DNA of 64,000 nucleotides from Hemicordylus capensis (GCF_027244095.1 NC_069658.1:264686687-264750686); one strand, 5' to 3'. Counted from the first letter of the stretch, positions 1 through 10,570 are shown. The notes: a model not told the origin generated them from the letters alone. A program made the numbers and translations.

Positions 1-1
1 C

Positions 2-292
2 CTCAAGGGGCAGAAATTCTGCCGCTTCTGTTTTTCTCGCCTGAAGAGGGAGGCCCTTGCCAACCGTGCTTCCTTTAAGGATGACAGCAAGGCAAAAAGG
101 GAGGCAGACAGAAAGGAAGAAAAGGAAGCAACTGAAGAAGAGGGACAGCAGGGACTATGTGGGGAACATGGAGAGAGGCTGACTTGGTTTTGCACCAGGG
201 AAAGAGCCCCCATCTGTGAAGTCTGCAAGGAATCGGAGAGCTACGCATCTCACTTAGCAGTGCCCATTGAAGCTGCTGCCCAGGAGTACAAG
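2..292 (+). CDS. TRIM-family E3 ligase gene, B-box exon (partial, 5' end outside window)
   Basis: First visible coding exon of a TRIM/RBCC protein, a family of ubiquitin ligases that act in the cytosol or nucleus, often in innate immunity. It reads open from base 2 and ends AAG|GTGGGG after the residues AAAQEYK, a typical TRIM boundary before the coiled coil. A B-box type 2 zinc finger fills the last 45 residues: C-x2-H, then C, C-x2-C and a final H. Two usual zinc ligands differ: the Asp position is Glu and the first of the two last His is Tyr (ESYASH). A Lys/Glu-rich stretch and an earlier CRFC pair precede it. The CRFC pair may be the end of a RING, but that cannot be decided because upstream sequence is missing. 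Five further exons follow in phase to 19260, giving 432 residues in the window. The paralogue (TRIM7/27/39-like) is not resolvable. Confidence 0.88.
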
Positions 293-305
293 GTGGGGAA
301 ACTTG

Positions 306-519
306 GCTTATTTGTGTATTATTTCTTGTTTACACAGTCAGACAGGTGCTATTGATTGGTTTGTTTCATCCAGACATCGTGTCCTTCCCAAGGACCTGGG
401 ATGGCTGAATTTTATTGTCAGTGTTGTTGCTGTTGTTATAGATATCGTTGCAGACTATAGGCTGTTCCCAGTAAAGTTGCTTTTTGTAACTGGCCGATGG
501 TGATTTCTGTGGCCCCTAT
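306..519 (-). mobile_element. R4-clade LINE, 3' end (C-terminus and 3' UTR)
   Basis: This is the 3' end of the R4 element that begins near 8305. On the - strand it continues the reading frame left at 1741 (EEHLNTIGA, then TEITIGQLQKATLLGTA) to a stop near 420. A 3' UTR follows and ends in an AT-rich AATAATA-like tail. It is separated from the rest by a hAT element whose 8 bp target duplication GCCCCTAT lies at 512-519 and 1741-1748. Confidence 0.8.
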
Positions 520-1740
520 CAGGGGCGTAGCAAGGTTGGAGTGGGCCCAGAGACAAGATTTTAAAATGCCCCCCCCCCAGTCCAGGGCCTCCGCACACCC
601 CAGGCCCCCAAGGATTTAAGTCTGATATTCCAAAATAAGTATGCTGCCTGCAAATACATTTCACTGAATACACACACACACGTCACAATATATAGTGATA
701 TACATTGAGTACTATACATTTGTATTACTTTTAATGCCTAGAACACACTAGAAAGATGAATTATTAAAATGGGCCCCTCGCTGCAGATTAGCCAAGGAGA
801 CTTTCAACCATGCAGGGTGAGCTTATGTTTGTTTTCTCAGAATTCTGAACAAATTCAGTCAAGTTTGATTCCAGGAGGTTTTTCACAAGAGGCTTTTAAA
901 GCCCTTTAACACACATCTCCTCCTCTGGAATGGAGGTGCTGCATTCACATGTTGGCCAGATTTACCCTGAAGTCCCTGCAAGTTATTGGGGAGCAGTTCA
1001 CACACAAGAAAAATAAAATAAAAGCACCACACATGCTTCACAGTTCTCACTCAGACCTTCTGGGTTGCAAAACAACTTGAACATAAGTGCATTTATAAAT
1101 GAATGAATGAATGAATAAAATTAATAAAATACTGTTCCAGAAGTTTTTGCAATTTTCTGCCATGAAACAAGCCACTTGTAGGACTTTTTAGATAGTTTTT
1201 TTAAAGTCAGCAAATTTTCCAAGCTGTTTCAAAATAAATATTCAGAGACTTCTCAGTCCCTCCCCCCCCCCATCCAAGCCCTATGGCAAGCAGATCCCTA
1301 TATATGGGGGGGGGGGCGGGAAAGGACACCACAAAAAGGAGTTCACACTCTACCTGGCAAATGCTGGTCTGGGTTAAGCAGGGCAGCAGGGGGTCTTCTG
1401 CTGCAGAGAACACTCTGGCTGCCTCCTCCTTCCTGGCTTGCTTGGGCCTTACTCGAGTTTAGGCTTCACTGCGGCCTACACGGAGGCCTCCTGGAAGCCC
1501 CGCCCACCCGCCGATCAGCTGAGAGGCGGGAGAAAAGGAGCTCTTGGCAGCTTGCCTGCTGCTTCGATTGCGGGCCAGCAGAACAAGCAGGAGAGACGGG
1601 GAAGAGGGCAAGTGGCTGAGAGGCTATGGGGCTGGGCAGGGGGCAATGGGGAGTCACATGAGGTGCCCCTGGGGTGCCCCTCCAGGCAGTGGGGCCCCCA
1701 GACAACTGTCTCCCCTTGCCCTATCATTGTTACGCGCCCG
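520..1740. mobile_element. Non-autonomous hAT element inserted in the R4 LINE
   Basis: The element is flanked by a perfect 8 bp target duplication (GCCCCTAT at 512-519 and 1741-1748), which is diagnostic of hAT transposition. Terminal inverted repeats are CAGGGGCGTAGCAA on the left and CGGGCGCGTAACAA (reverse complement) on the right. Both flanks are contiguous R4 coding sequence once the element is removed. No transposase was found, so it was mobilised in trans. A run of ATGAATGA repeats lies near 1100. Confidence 0.85.
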
Positions 1741-2665
1741 GCCCCTATGGTGTTGAGGTGCTCTTCAAGGTCTTTTGGAACTGCACCCAGGGCGCCAATT
1801 ACCACTGGGATTATTTTGGTCTTTTTCTGACACAGCCTTTCAATTTCAGTTTGTAGATCTTTGTATTTGGTGATTTTTTCTATTTCTATTTCTATTCTGC
1901 TATCCCCTGGTATTGCTATGTCGATTATTTTGACTTGTTTTTCTTTCTTCTCGACTACAGTTATCTCTGGTGTATTGTGTGGCAGATGTTTGTCTGTTTC
2001 TAGTCGGAAGTCCCATAATATTCTTGCATCTTCATTTTCGACAACTTTTTCAATTTTATGGTCCCACCAATCTTTGGCTACAGGTAGTTTGTATTTTTTG
2101 CAGATGTTCCAGTGTATCATCCCTGCTACCTCGTCATGCCTTTGTTTGTAGTCAGTCTGTGCAATCTTTTTACAACAGCTGATTAGGTGGTCCACTGTTT
2201 CATCTGCCTCTTTACAAAGGTGGCACTTGCTGTTTGTTGTTGACTTTTCGACTTTTGCTCTTATTGCATTTGTTCTTTGTGCCTGTTCTTGTGCAGCCAG
2301 TATTAAACCCTCTGTTTCTTTCTTCAAGTTGCCATTCTTAAGCCATTGCCAGGTCTTGGTGATGTCTGATTTTCCACTTATATTGTGCAAATATTGACCA
2401 TGCAGTGGCTTCTTTTTCCATTTTGCTGCTCAGTTCTTGACTTGTTCTTTCTTGTAGGCCTGCTTTGTTTGATTGGTGTTGAATAGTTTCTCATTATTGA
2501 CCATTTTAAGTGCATCTTCTTCACTGTCCTTGATATATTCTTCAAGGCCTCTTTTCTCCTCCTCTACTGTTTGATGGACTTGCAGCATTCCTCTTCCACC
2601 TGAGCTGCGAGGGAGGTATAGCCTATCTACATCACTGTGGGGGTGCAGAGCATGATTGATAAATT
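1741..2665 (-). mobile_element. R4-clade LINE, zinc-knuckle and restriction-like endonuclease part
   Basis: The - strand encodes the C-terminal part of an R4-type ORF. A CCHC knuckle (CHLCKEADETVDHLISC) is followed by the restriction-like endonuclease region (IDIAIPGDSRIEIEIEK, then KYKDLQTEIERL). These resemble the PD-(D/E)xK-type nuclease of R2/R4 elements, which cuts the target in place of an APE nuclease. The segment is open from about 2390 to 1741, with one in-frame stop upstream near the KKEQVKN position. An L2 copy interrupts it at 2666. Confidence 0.85.
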
Positions 2666-4808
2666 GGCCCCTTGGTTTACGGAAGATCTACGGGGGCTGA
2701 AGCGGCAAGGTAGGCGACTAGAGCACAAGTGGAGAAAAACTCGACTCGAATCTGACAGATTATGACATGGAGCACATTTAAAGAACTATGCTCAGGCGAT
2801 GCGTATGGCAAAGAAGCGGTTCTTTTCTGCCCGTTTTGCCTCTGCGAGTTCACGTCCGGCGGAGTTGTTCAGGGTTGTGAGGGACTAGTATCTGTCCCCT
2901 CTCCCTTGAACCAGAATTTGGAAGCATCAGTTACCCGCTGTGGTGTGTTTAATGAATTTTTCGCAGACAAAATCTTTCGGATTTGGGCCGACTTATATGG
3001 AGACTCCACAATTAATTTGATGTCTGAACTGGAGGTGTCCGACAACTCCTCTTATACGATTCGACTGGATCAATTTCAGTTTGTGACTCCTGATGATGTG
3101 GACAAGCTGCTTGGAGTGGTGAGGCCTACCACTTGTCCTCGTGACCCTTGTCCAACATGGCTTGTTCTATCTAGCAGGGAGGTTGTTGTCGGCAGCCTGT
3201 TAGAAATCATAAATGCTTCTCTGAGGGAGGGCAGGATGCCTCCTTGTCTTAAGGAGGCAATTATTAGACCTCTTCTAAAGAAGCCTGTGTTAGATCCCTC
3301 AGAGTTGAGCAATTATAGGCCTGTTTCCAATCTCCCATGGCTGGGCAAGGTAATTGAGAGGGTGGTGGCCTCTCAGCTCCAGGCGATCTTGGAGAAAACT
3401 GATTATCTGGACCCACTTCAAACTGGCTTTCGAGCAGGCTATGGGGTGGAGACTGCCTTGGTCGGCCTGATGGATGATCTCCAATTGGCAATGGACAGAG
3501 GAAGTGTGACTCTGTTAGTCCTCTTGGATCTCTCGGCGGCTTTCGATACTATCGACCACAGTATCCTTCTGGAACATATGAGGGGGTTGGGGGTGGGAGG
3601 CACTGTTTTACAGTGGTTCCGCTCCTACCTCTTGGATAGATTCCAGATGGTGTCAATTGGAGATTGTTGCTCTTCAAAATCTGAGCTTAAGTATGGTGTC
3701 CCTCAAGGCTCCATACTTTTTCCAATGCTTCTTAACATCTCCATGAAACCGCTGGGAGAGATCATCAGGGGATTTGGAGCTGGGTGTTACCAGTATGCTG
3801 ATGACACCCAGATCTACTTCTCCATGTCAACTTCTTCAAGAGTTGGCATATCCTCCCTAAATGCCTTCCTGGAAGCAATAATGGGCTGGATGAGGGAGAA
3901 TAAACTGAAGCTGAATCCAGATAAGACAGAGGTACTTTTTGTGCAGGGTCGGAACTCTAGAGACGATTTTAATCTGCCTGTTCTAGATGGGGTCTCACTT
4001 CCCCAAAAGGAACAGGTTCACAGTCTGGGAGTACTTCTGGATTAACGTCTCTCCTTGGTTTCTCAGGTTGAGGCGGTGGCTGGGGTGCTTTTTATGAGCT
4101 CCGGCTGATACGCCAGCTGCGCCCGTTTCTCGAGATCAATGACCTCAAAACAGTGGTACATTTGTTGGTAACCTCCAGACTTGACTTCTGCAATGCTCTC
4201 TACGTGGGGCTGCCTTTGTACCTAGTCTGGAAACTTCAGTTGGTTCAGAATGCAGCAGCCAGGTTGGTCTCTGGGTCATCTCAGAGAGACCACATTACTC
4301 CTTTGCTGATGGAGTTACACTGGCTGCCAATAGTTTTCCGGGCAAAATACAAAGTGCTAGTTATAACCTATAAAGCCCTAAACGGCTTAGGCCCTGGGTA
4401 TTTAAGAGAGTGTCTTCTCCGCTATGAGCCCCACCGCCCATTGAGGTCACTTGAGGAGGTCCATCTCCAGTTGCCGCCAACTCATTTGGTGGCTACATAG
4501 AGACGGGCCTTCTTGGTTGCTGCCCCGAGATTGTGGAATGCGCTCCCTGCTGAGATACGATCTCTGGCATTTTTCAAAAAACACCTGAAAACACATCTCT
4601 TCAACCAGGCTTTCTCGGCCTTTTAAAACTTGTTTTTAAATTCTTCTGATTATTTAATTGTTATTTTATGATGTTTTTAATTGTTAATTATTTTTATGCT
4701 TTATTAATTATTAATTGATTGTAATGGTGTTTTAATGTAAACCGCCCTGAGCCTTTTGGAAGGGCGGTATAAAAGTTTTAATAATAAATAATAATAAATA
4801 AATAAATA
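2666..4808 (+). mobile_element. L2 LINE, 5'-truncated copy with reverse transcriptase, inserted in R4
   Basis: A long open stretch at 2762-4045 encodes an L2-type reverse transcriptase: SNYRPVSNLP, LLDLSAAFDTIDH, YGVPQGSILFPMLL and the catalytic YADDTQIY are all intact. A stop follows at 4045, and the last part (LQLVQNAAARLVSG, LHWLP) resumes at 4153-4500. The 3' end is the L2 stem sequence ACCGCCCTGAGCC with GGAAGGGCGGTATAAA, then AATAAT repeats. The seven-base target duplication ATAAATT at 2659-2665 and 4809-4815 joins R4 codons on both sides. The copy is 5'-truncated, lacks the endonuclease and is presumably inactive. There is no sign of host use. Confidence 0.92.
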
Positions 4809-5737
4809 ATAAATTATTTTCCTGGTCTTACAATCTATTGTCTCTAGCTCTGCCTGGATCCAGTCTATTATTCCTGCAGTGTATCTGATAACAGGTATAG
4901 CTCAGGTGTTTATGGCTTGTATGGTGTTCCTGCCATTGAGTTTGGACTTTAGGATTTTTCTAACTCTCCTGATGTATTCACTTCCTATTTTTCTTTTAAC
5001 TTCAGTGTGTGCGATGTTATCAGCCTGGAGAATGCTCAAGTATTTGTAATGTTCTTTCTCTTCCAGGTTCTTGATGTTGCTTCCATTGGGCAGTTCTATT
5101 CCTTCTGTTTTTCTTATTTTTCCTCTGTTCATTATTAATGCAGCACACTTGTCTAGTCCAAACTCCATTGCTATATCGCTACTGAATATACGGACAGTGT
5201 TTAGCAGTGATTCGATTTCTGACTGAGACTTTCAATACAACTTCAGATCGTCCATGTACAGCAGATGGTTTATTTGACTTGATGTTTTAGATGTTTGGTA
5301 TCCGAGGCCTGTTTTGTTTAGTATTTGTGAAAGTGGAGTCATGGCGATTACAAACAACAGAGGGGATAGTGAGTCCCCTTGGAAAATACCTCTTCTAATG
5401 CTAACCTGTCCAAGTGTCTCACCATTGATTGTTAACTGTGTACTCCACATGCTCATTGCTTTTTAAATAAATATCTGAATGTTTTTGCTGACACCAGTTG
5501 TTTCTAAACATTTTAGTATCCCTGTGTGAGGCAATGAGTCGAAGGCTTTCTTGTAGTCAATCCATGCAACACTTAGATTTGTTTTTCTTCTCTTGCAATT
5601 TTCTAAAATCATTTTGTCAATCAGCAGCTGGTCTTTTGTGCCTCTGGTGTTTGGACAATTTCCTTTCTGTTCAACTGGAAGCTGTTTGTTAGTTAATAAG
5701 TGTTGCATCACTTCATCTGCTATTATTCCAGTTAATA
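4809..5737 (-). mobile_element. R4-clade LINE, reverse transcriptase part
   Basis: The - strand encodes R4 reverse transcriptase motifs in order: [31 protein letters not shown] and the catalytic INHLLYMDDLKLY, then MEFGLDKCAALIM. Single in-frame stops interrupt the frame after QIFI, DDLKLY and AINT, while the frame itself is otherwise kept. That suggests decay by point mutation. The segment is bounded by the L2 insertion and by the TA-flanked MITE at 5738. Confidence 0.85.
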
Positions 5738-6570
5738 CCGTATTTTCCGGACCATAAGACGCACCCAGTTTTTAGAGCAGGAAAACAAGAAAAAAATATT
5801 CTGAACCAAATAGTACCGGTATACTAAAATAATCCCCCCGGATTAGGGGCCGAATCGGCCCAAGCTACTGCAGCCGCCGCGGCCGCAGCTGACCGCCCGC
5901 CTGCCCTCCCAGCTGCCCGAGTCCTCACCATCTTCTTCGGCCCGCGCCAGTCGGGCCGATCAGGGACCCGCAATTGGAGAAGGAGAGAGGAGCTCGCAAA
6001 CAGAGCTTCTCTCTCTGCAAAGCCTCAGCCCGAGCTGGCGCTTTGGGCGCAAAGGACGCCTGGGAGTTCCGAAGAGCATCGGAACTCCCAGGCGTCCTTT
6101 GCGCCCAAAGCGCCAGTTCGGGCCGAGGCTTTGCAGAGAGAGGAGCTCTGTTTGCGAGCTCCTCTCTCCTTCTCCAATTGCGGGTCCCTGATCGGCCCGA
6201 CTGACGCGGGCCAAAGAAGGTGGTGAGGACTCGGGCAGCTGGGAGGGCGGGTGGGCGGTCGGCGGCGGCCGCGGCGGCAGTAGCTTGAGCCGATTCGGCC
6301 CCTAATCCGGGCGGGCAGGTGGGCGGCGGGGGCGGCTGGTGTCCTGCCGCCCCAATTAATCAAATAATTACGGCGGCAAGCAAGAGAGCGGCGGGAGGGG
6401 TAAGTAAACCCTCCCACCGCTCTTAAAGGTACCCCCCCCAGTGCCGGACCGCAGTTTGCGGTTCCGTGCACACCCCTACTGGACAGCATTCGGACTATAA
6501 GACGCACCCTCATTGCCCCCCCCCCCACTTTTTGGGGGGGAAAGTGCGTCTTATGATCCAAAAAATACGG
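5738..6570. mobile_element. TA-flanked MITE (Tc1/mariner-like by target site) inserted in R4
   Basis: Terminal inverted repeats CCGTATTTTCCGGACC and, at the right end in reverse complement, CCGTATTTTTTGGATC both continue into ATAAGACGCAC. The element is flanked by TA at 5736-5737 and 6571-6572. Removing it with one TA restores the R4 residues FKLLTGII. It has no coding capacity. The right end holds a short hairpin (6492-6507 against 6544-6559). The centre is a very large GC-rich palindrome listed separately. A CGTGCACACCCCTA-type end at about 6465-6478 resembles ends of another MITE family seen at 56092 and 56549, so a nested insertion is likely. Confidence 0.75.
5834..6316. repeat. Giant near-perfect palindrome, arms about 240 bp
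   Basis: The left arm (5834-6071) and right arm (6078-6316) are near-identical reverse complements that meet at TTCCGA-AGAGCA-TCGGAA. The arms are strongly GC-rich with CpG, unlike their surroundings. Short open frames on both strands merely mirror each other and are not taken as genes. A single strand would fold into one long hairpin. Confidence 0.88.
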
Positions 6571-8305
6571 TAATTTGAACATGGTTGGCAGGCAGGTTAT
6601 TGGTCTATAATTACTTGGAACTGCACCTTTTGCTGGGTCTTTCATGATGAGATGAGTTTTCCCAGTTGTTAGCCGTTGTTCAATATCACCTCCTTGCAAA
6701 ATGTGATCGAACTGTTTTGATAGTTGTTAATGAAGGCTTGTTAGGTGTTTAAGCCAAAAGCCATGCAGTTCATCATCGCCTGGTGCAGTCCAATTTTTAA
6801 TTTTCTTTGCTCTTTCACTTATCAATTCTGGTGTTATTATTAGATCTTGCATTTGTTGGTTACATTTTTTGACCTCTTTCACCCAGCCTGCTCTTTTATT
6901 ATAATCTATTGGATTGTCCCATAATTTCCCCCAGAATTGCACTGTTTCTTCTTTATTTGGTGTTTCTATGTTTCTTGCAGTTTCTCCTTCTATGCTTTGG
7001 TAGAAACATCTCTGATTCGACTGGAATTGGAGATTCTGCCTGTGTTGTGTAATTCTGGCTTCGTATCTGCTAATCTTCTTTGACACTGCTGTTATTTGCT
7101 GCTTGATCATTTCCAGGACTTCTCTAATTTTCCTTGAATCGAGGTGGTATTTTTGGATCAGATACTATTTGGTGTTTTCCTTCTTCAGCTTCTTGTCTTT
7201 CATATCTTTCAGTTTACTAGCATCTGATCTAAGCCTGGCGATTTTATTTTCTAATATAATCTTCCATTTAGGTGATGTACTACTTTCTTTTTTTACAGGT
7301 CCACTGATCTTATATCCGAGATCTTGTGTTGTTATTGTTGCTGCACTGTACATTAGTTGGTTTGTTTCTTGCAAATTATTGGTTGTATTTCTGCAAGTGC
7401 AGCATTGACATCTTTTAATGCCTGAGCAAGTTGTTTTTTGGCAACTGTTTTTAGAGCTGGAAGTTGAACCCTGGTGGTTGTCTGTGTGGTTTATGTGTTC
7501 AGTTATTTTTTGCTTTAGTTCTTGTTGCTTTTCTGTTAAACGGCATTCGGGTTTTTGAGGTGAAGGCAAAGGGGAGGTTGCCTGGTTTTGATTTTGAAAC
7601 AGTTCAGCAACAGTGGCATCCTCTATTTCCAACACCTCCTCCACCTGTGCCTGAGCAACTCCTTCAGTTGGTGGTAATTCTTCTTCCATATCTTGAGACA
7701 GTGTTGCTCTTTGCAGTTCTTCCAGCTCAACTCCTGTGAATACTTTATTTCTTATTATGAATCTTCTCTGGTCTGCTAGCCTTTGTTCTGTGATTTCTGT
7801 ATCTGGATGCTTCTCTTTCCAAATTTGGTACATTCTTTTTAAATAACCTCTTCTAGTTGGACTAGACTTGTAATAGCAGATCATTATTTCCTTGTTGGCA
7901 TTTTTCATAAATTTTTTTCGGTTAAGTGACGTTTCTTCCAGTAACCTTGCAGTCTCCAGCCCTGGTTGCTCAACTGAAGATCCTGAGTCCTGTTGCCCAC
8001 TTGCCACCAGATGTCCAGGGACTCCAGCACCTGGCGCGGTCCTTGTTGACCCGGGCGACAACCGATCCGGTATAGATTTATTAAAGTTATGTCTCACCAT
8101 ATTGTTGGTGGGAGAGGCACTCTTCGTCTGGCTCCTCTGGTGAGACCTTCCAGTATGGTTGGACCTCTGGCATAGCTCTCACCTTCCTCAGAGCACTCAA
8201 GCCCCACAACCACACCACGGTAGTGGTCCTTGGGAAGGACTTGATGTCTGGATAAAACAAATCAGTCAATAACACCTGTCTGACTGTGTAAACAACAACA
8301 ATAAT
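6571..8305 (-). mobile_element. R4-clade LINE, 5' UTR, N-terminal region and start of RT
   Basis: This is the 5' part of one R4 element spanning 8305 to about 306 on the - strand. Without the three inserted elements it is roughly 3.8 kb, about full length for R4. A 311-residue open stretch (8100-7165) holds the hydrophilic N-terminal region with a Cys cluster (CQCCTC). The next part (7110-6727) gives NWTAPGDDELHGFWLKHL, and then YRPITCLPTMFKL follows up to the MITE. The upstream reading (MPEVQPYWKVSPEEPDEE, about 8190) is in a different frame, so a frameshift lies near 8090. In-frame stops occur after ENTK and TSLH. The element is broken and probably old, since three other elements have landed in it. 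Confidence 0.85.
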
Positions 8306-8440
8306 GTGTATTATTATTGTTGTTGTTGTTGTTTAGACAGTCAGACAGGTGTTATTGACTGCTTTGTTTTATCCAGACATCGAGTCCTTCCCAAGGATCT
8401 GGGATGGCTGAATATCATTATTATTATTATTATTATTATT
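8306..8440 (-). mobile_element. Second R4 3' UTR fragment abutting the R4 5' end
   Basis: On the - strand this reads like the R4 3' UTR at 306-430 (CAGCCATCCCAG, then CTTGGGAAGGACTCGATGTC, then CACCTGTCTGACTG) and ends in AACAACAATAATAATA. It lies immediately upstream of the 5' end of the R4 above, so two copies sit head-to-tail. The R4 5' end is the reverse complement of this same sequence, which makes 8225-8405 a hairpin. ATT repeats at 8415-8440 flank it. Confidence 0.7.
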
Positions 8441-9000
8441 AATTTCTTGGAGATTTCTGTCCTGCTTTTCTGTCCTAAAAAATAAATAAATCCCAGATGG
8501 CTAACACATTATTAAAAGCAACCCTAGAAATCAAATACAATCTCAAACTGAAGCAAGGCATCTCATACATTAGCTAAAACAGCAGCAGAGAGAGCTGCAA
8601 TAGACAATTAGCAATCAAATCAGCCACCAAAGTCATGGGAGGATTAAACAATTTGGTGCTGAAGAGACCGTGTGAATGGCATGTAAGTGTCTCATGGCGC
8701 CATGAGGCATCTCATGGTGGGTCATCTGGGGCAGGACCTCTGAAGCAGATCTTTTAAAAGTGAGCAGGTTCATATGAGAGAAAGTAGACTGTCAGGTTCA
8801 AATGAAAACTTATTTTCAAAAAGTTGCCTGACCCCAGGTGAAGCTTACATACTTTTAAGGAATTTACCAACCAAGTTTAGTACTGCCAACTGCCAATGCC
8901 TATATTTATTTATCCTCCACCATAAGAAACTGCCTTATACCATCTAGCTCAGGATTACTTACTGATTGGCAACAGTTCTCCAGGGTTTTAGGCTTTTCCA
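8441..9000. other. Intron sequence, unassigned, with degraded repeat fragments
   Basis: No gene was recognised. The start (TTTCTGTCC, then AATAAATAAATCCC) resembles the end of an interspersed repeat. The part at 8930-9000 (GAAACTGCCTTATACC, then CTAGCTCAG) is a reverse-oriented SINE tail like those at 40648 and 62165. Confidence 0.4.
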
Positions 9001-9475
9001 TCCATGTTCTGGTCACTGTATCTTAAGGAGGACTTTGTAGAACTGGAAAAAGGTTCTACAAAGAGGGCAACCAAGATGATCAGGAGCCTGGAGCACCTTC
9101 CTTATGAGGCAAGGCTACAGCACCTGGCGCTTTTTAGTATGGAAAAGAGGAGAACACGGGGAGACATGATCAAGCTGTATAAAATTATGCATGAAATAGA
9201 GAGAGTGGACAGAGGGAAATTTTTATCTCTTACAGACAACACTTGAACCCGGGGTCATCCCTTGAAACTGAAGGTTGGGAAATTTAGGACTGACAAGAGG
9301 AAGTACATTTTCACACAGCACATAATTAATCTATGGAATTCTGTGCCACGGGATGTGATGGTCACCAGCTTGGATGGCTTAAAAAGGGGTTTGGACAGAT
9401 TCATGGAGGACACCTATTATGCCATGAGTGCATTTCTGTGTCTGTATAGATTGATAGTAGGATAAAGTTTAGAAG
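9001..9475 (+). mobile_element. CR1 LINE 3' region, part 1
   Basis: The segment reads like the end of CR1 ORF2: FWSLYLKEDFVELEKG, TKMIRSLEHLPYEARL, then the region with FRTDKRKYIFTQHIINLW and GLKRGLDRFMED. A stop splits it at 9244. The 3' terminal portion of the same copy resumes at 9858 after a tetranucleotide repeat and a SINE. It is a 5'-truncated, inactive copy. Confidence 0.85.
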
Positions 9476-9529
9476 GAACTTAACAGGCTTGTCAGGGGAG
9501 GTTCTGGATCCTGGAAGGATACGCTCCCT

Positions 9530-9598
9530 CACTATCGATCTATCGATCGATCGATCAATCGATTTATCTTTCTGTCTATCTATCTATCTATCAAAATA
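9530..9598. repeat. Tetranucleotide microsatellite (ATCG then TCTA)
   Basis: Runs of ATCG followed by TCTA units, then a short AATA stretch. It separates two parts of a CR1 copy. Confidence 0.85.
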
Positions 9599-9631
9599 AA
9601 TAATATATACACACATTTACATGCATACATA

Positions 9632-9853
9632 CCAGCATGGTATAGTGGTTAGAGTGCTGGACTAGGACTGGGGAGACCCGAGTTCAAATCCCAGCCATGA
9701 TACTAGCTGGGTGACTCTGGGCCAGTCACTTCTCTCTCAGCCTAACCTACTTCACACGGTTGTTGTGAGGAGAAACTCAAGTATGTAGTACACTGTTCTG
9801 GACTCCTTGGAGAAAGAGCGGGATATAAAATGTAAAAATAAATAATAATAATA
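9632..9853 (+). mobile_element. tRNA-derived CORE/MIR-like SINE
   Basis: A pol III tRNA-like head is visible, with box A TAGTGGTTAGAGTG and box B GAGTTCAAATCCC. A MIR-like core follows (GGGTGACTCTGGGCCAGTCA, then CCTAACCTACTTCACA, then GGTTGTTGTGAGGA) and an AT-rich tail ending in AATAATAATA. Other copies lie at 54596 (+), 56736 (+), 57690 (-) and 62600 (+). Confidence 0.85.
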
Positions 9854-9857
9854 CTAG

Positions 9858-10063
9858 TCTGGTGGCTATAGACTACCTCCAGCCTCCGAGGCAAGACGCC
9901 TCTAAATACCAGTTGCAGGGGAGCAACAGCAGGAGAGAGGGCATGCACATACCTCTTGCCTGGGGGCTCCCCAGAGGTATCTGGTGGGCCACTGAAACAG
10001 GATGCTGGACTGGATGGGCCTTGGGCCTGATCCAGCAGGGCTGTTCTTGTGTTTTTATGCCAA
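9858..10063 (+). mobile_element. CR1 LINE 3' region, part 2 (3' terminus)
   Basis: This is the terminal CR1 3' UTR (CTACCTCCAGCCTC, GGCAAGACGCCTC, GATGCTGGACTGGATGG, CTGATCCAGCAGGGCTG). It matches the ends at 27780-27985 and 61760-61980. A reversed tRNA-SINE fragment follows at 10064-10115. Confidence 0.85.
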
Positions 10064-10385
10064 GGATTGAACCTGAGACCTTCTGCATGAATGCTACCAC
10101 TGAGCTACAGACCAATTTCTTTAAAAATAAAATCCTACTTACCAAACAAATGTGCAGACCATTCAGAATGTTACCATTCAGAATGTGCAGAAATGTTATA
10201 TCTGTGGGTCCACCAGTGAACCACACCAGTGCTCTGTGTTGCACTCTTCTATTCCTCCTTTTGAGGGTTCATCCTCTGGATCACTTAGGGTGTTTTAGTT
10301 GCCCTTGATCATTCATCAGCCAGTATGCTGAGCTCATATTCAAGGCAATCTATGGGAGTCGTTTCTCTGTTCTTTTGTGTGTCAT

Positions 10386-10570
10386 GATCTCAGCCCTCTA
10401 GTGCAGTGACTAAAGTGTTTTCAGATCAGAGACCTGGGATCGAATCCCTCCTTGGCCAGGAAGTTGACAGGATGGCCTTGGACCAATAATAGTCTCTTAG
10501 CCAAACCTGCCTCACAGGGTTGTTCTGAGTATAAAATGGGAATGGGGCATGTATGCCATCTTGAATTTGC
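10386..10570 (+). mobile_element. Degraded tRNA-derived SINE
   Basis: A box A-like TAGTGCAGTGACTAAAGTG and a box B-like GGGATCGAATCCC are followed by a core with CTGCCTCACAGGGTTGTT. It is a more diverged relative of the CORE-type SINE at 9632. Confidence 0.65.

Noticed and set aside
1466-1830. Long overlapping open frames on both strands near the hAT right end
   Set aside because: They cross the hAT/R4 junction and have no domain. Composition is GC-rich and the frames are explained by the two mobile elements.
5960-6699. Open frames of up to 224 codons on both strands
   Set aside because: They mirror each other through the palindrome and run into R4 coding sequence. They are symmetry artefacts.
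9004-9465. Two short host-like proteins of 80 and 67 residues
   Set aside because: They are the C-terminal text of CR1 ORF2, split by a stop.
9640-9700. Functional tRNA genes at SINE heads (also 12500, 31910, 54600)
   Set aside because: Boxes A and B are present but the acceptor stems and anticodon arms do not fold as a tRNA, and SINE bodies follow directly.
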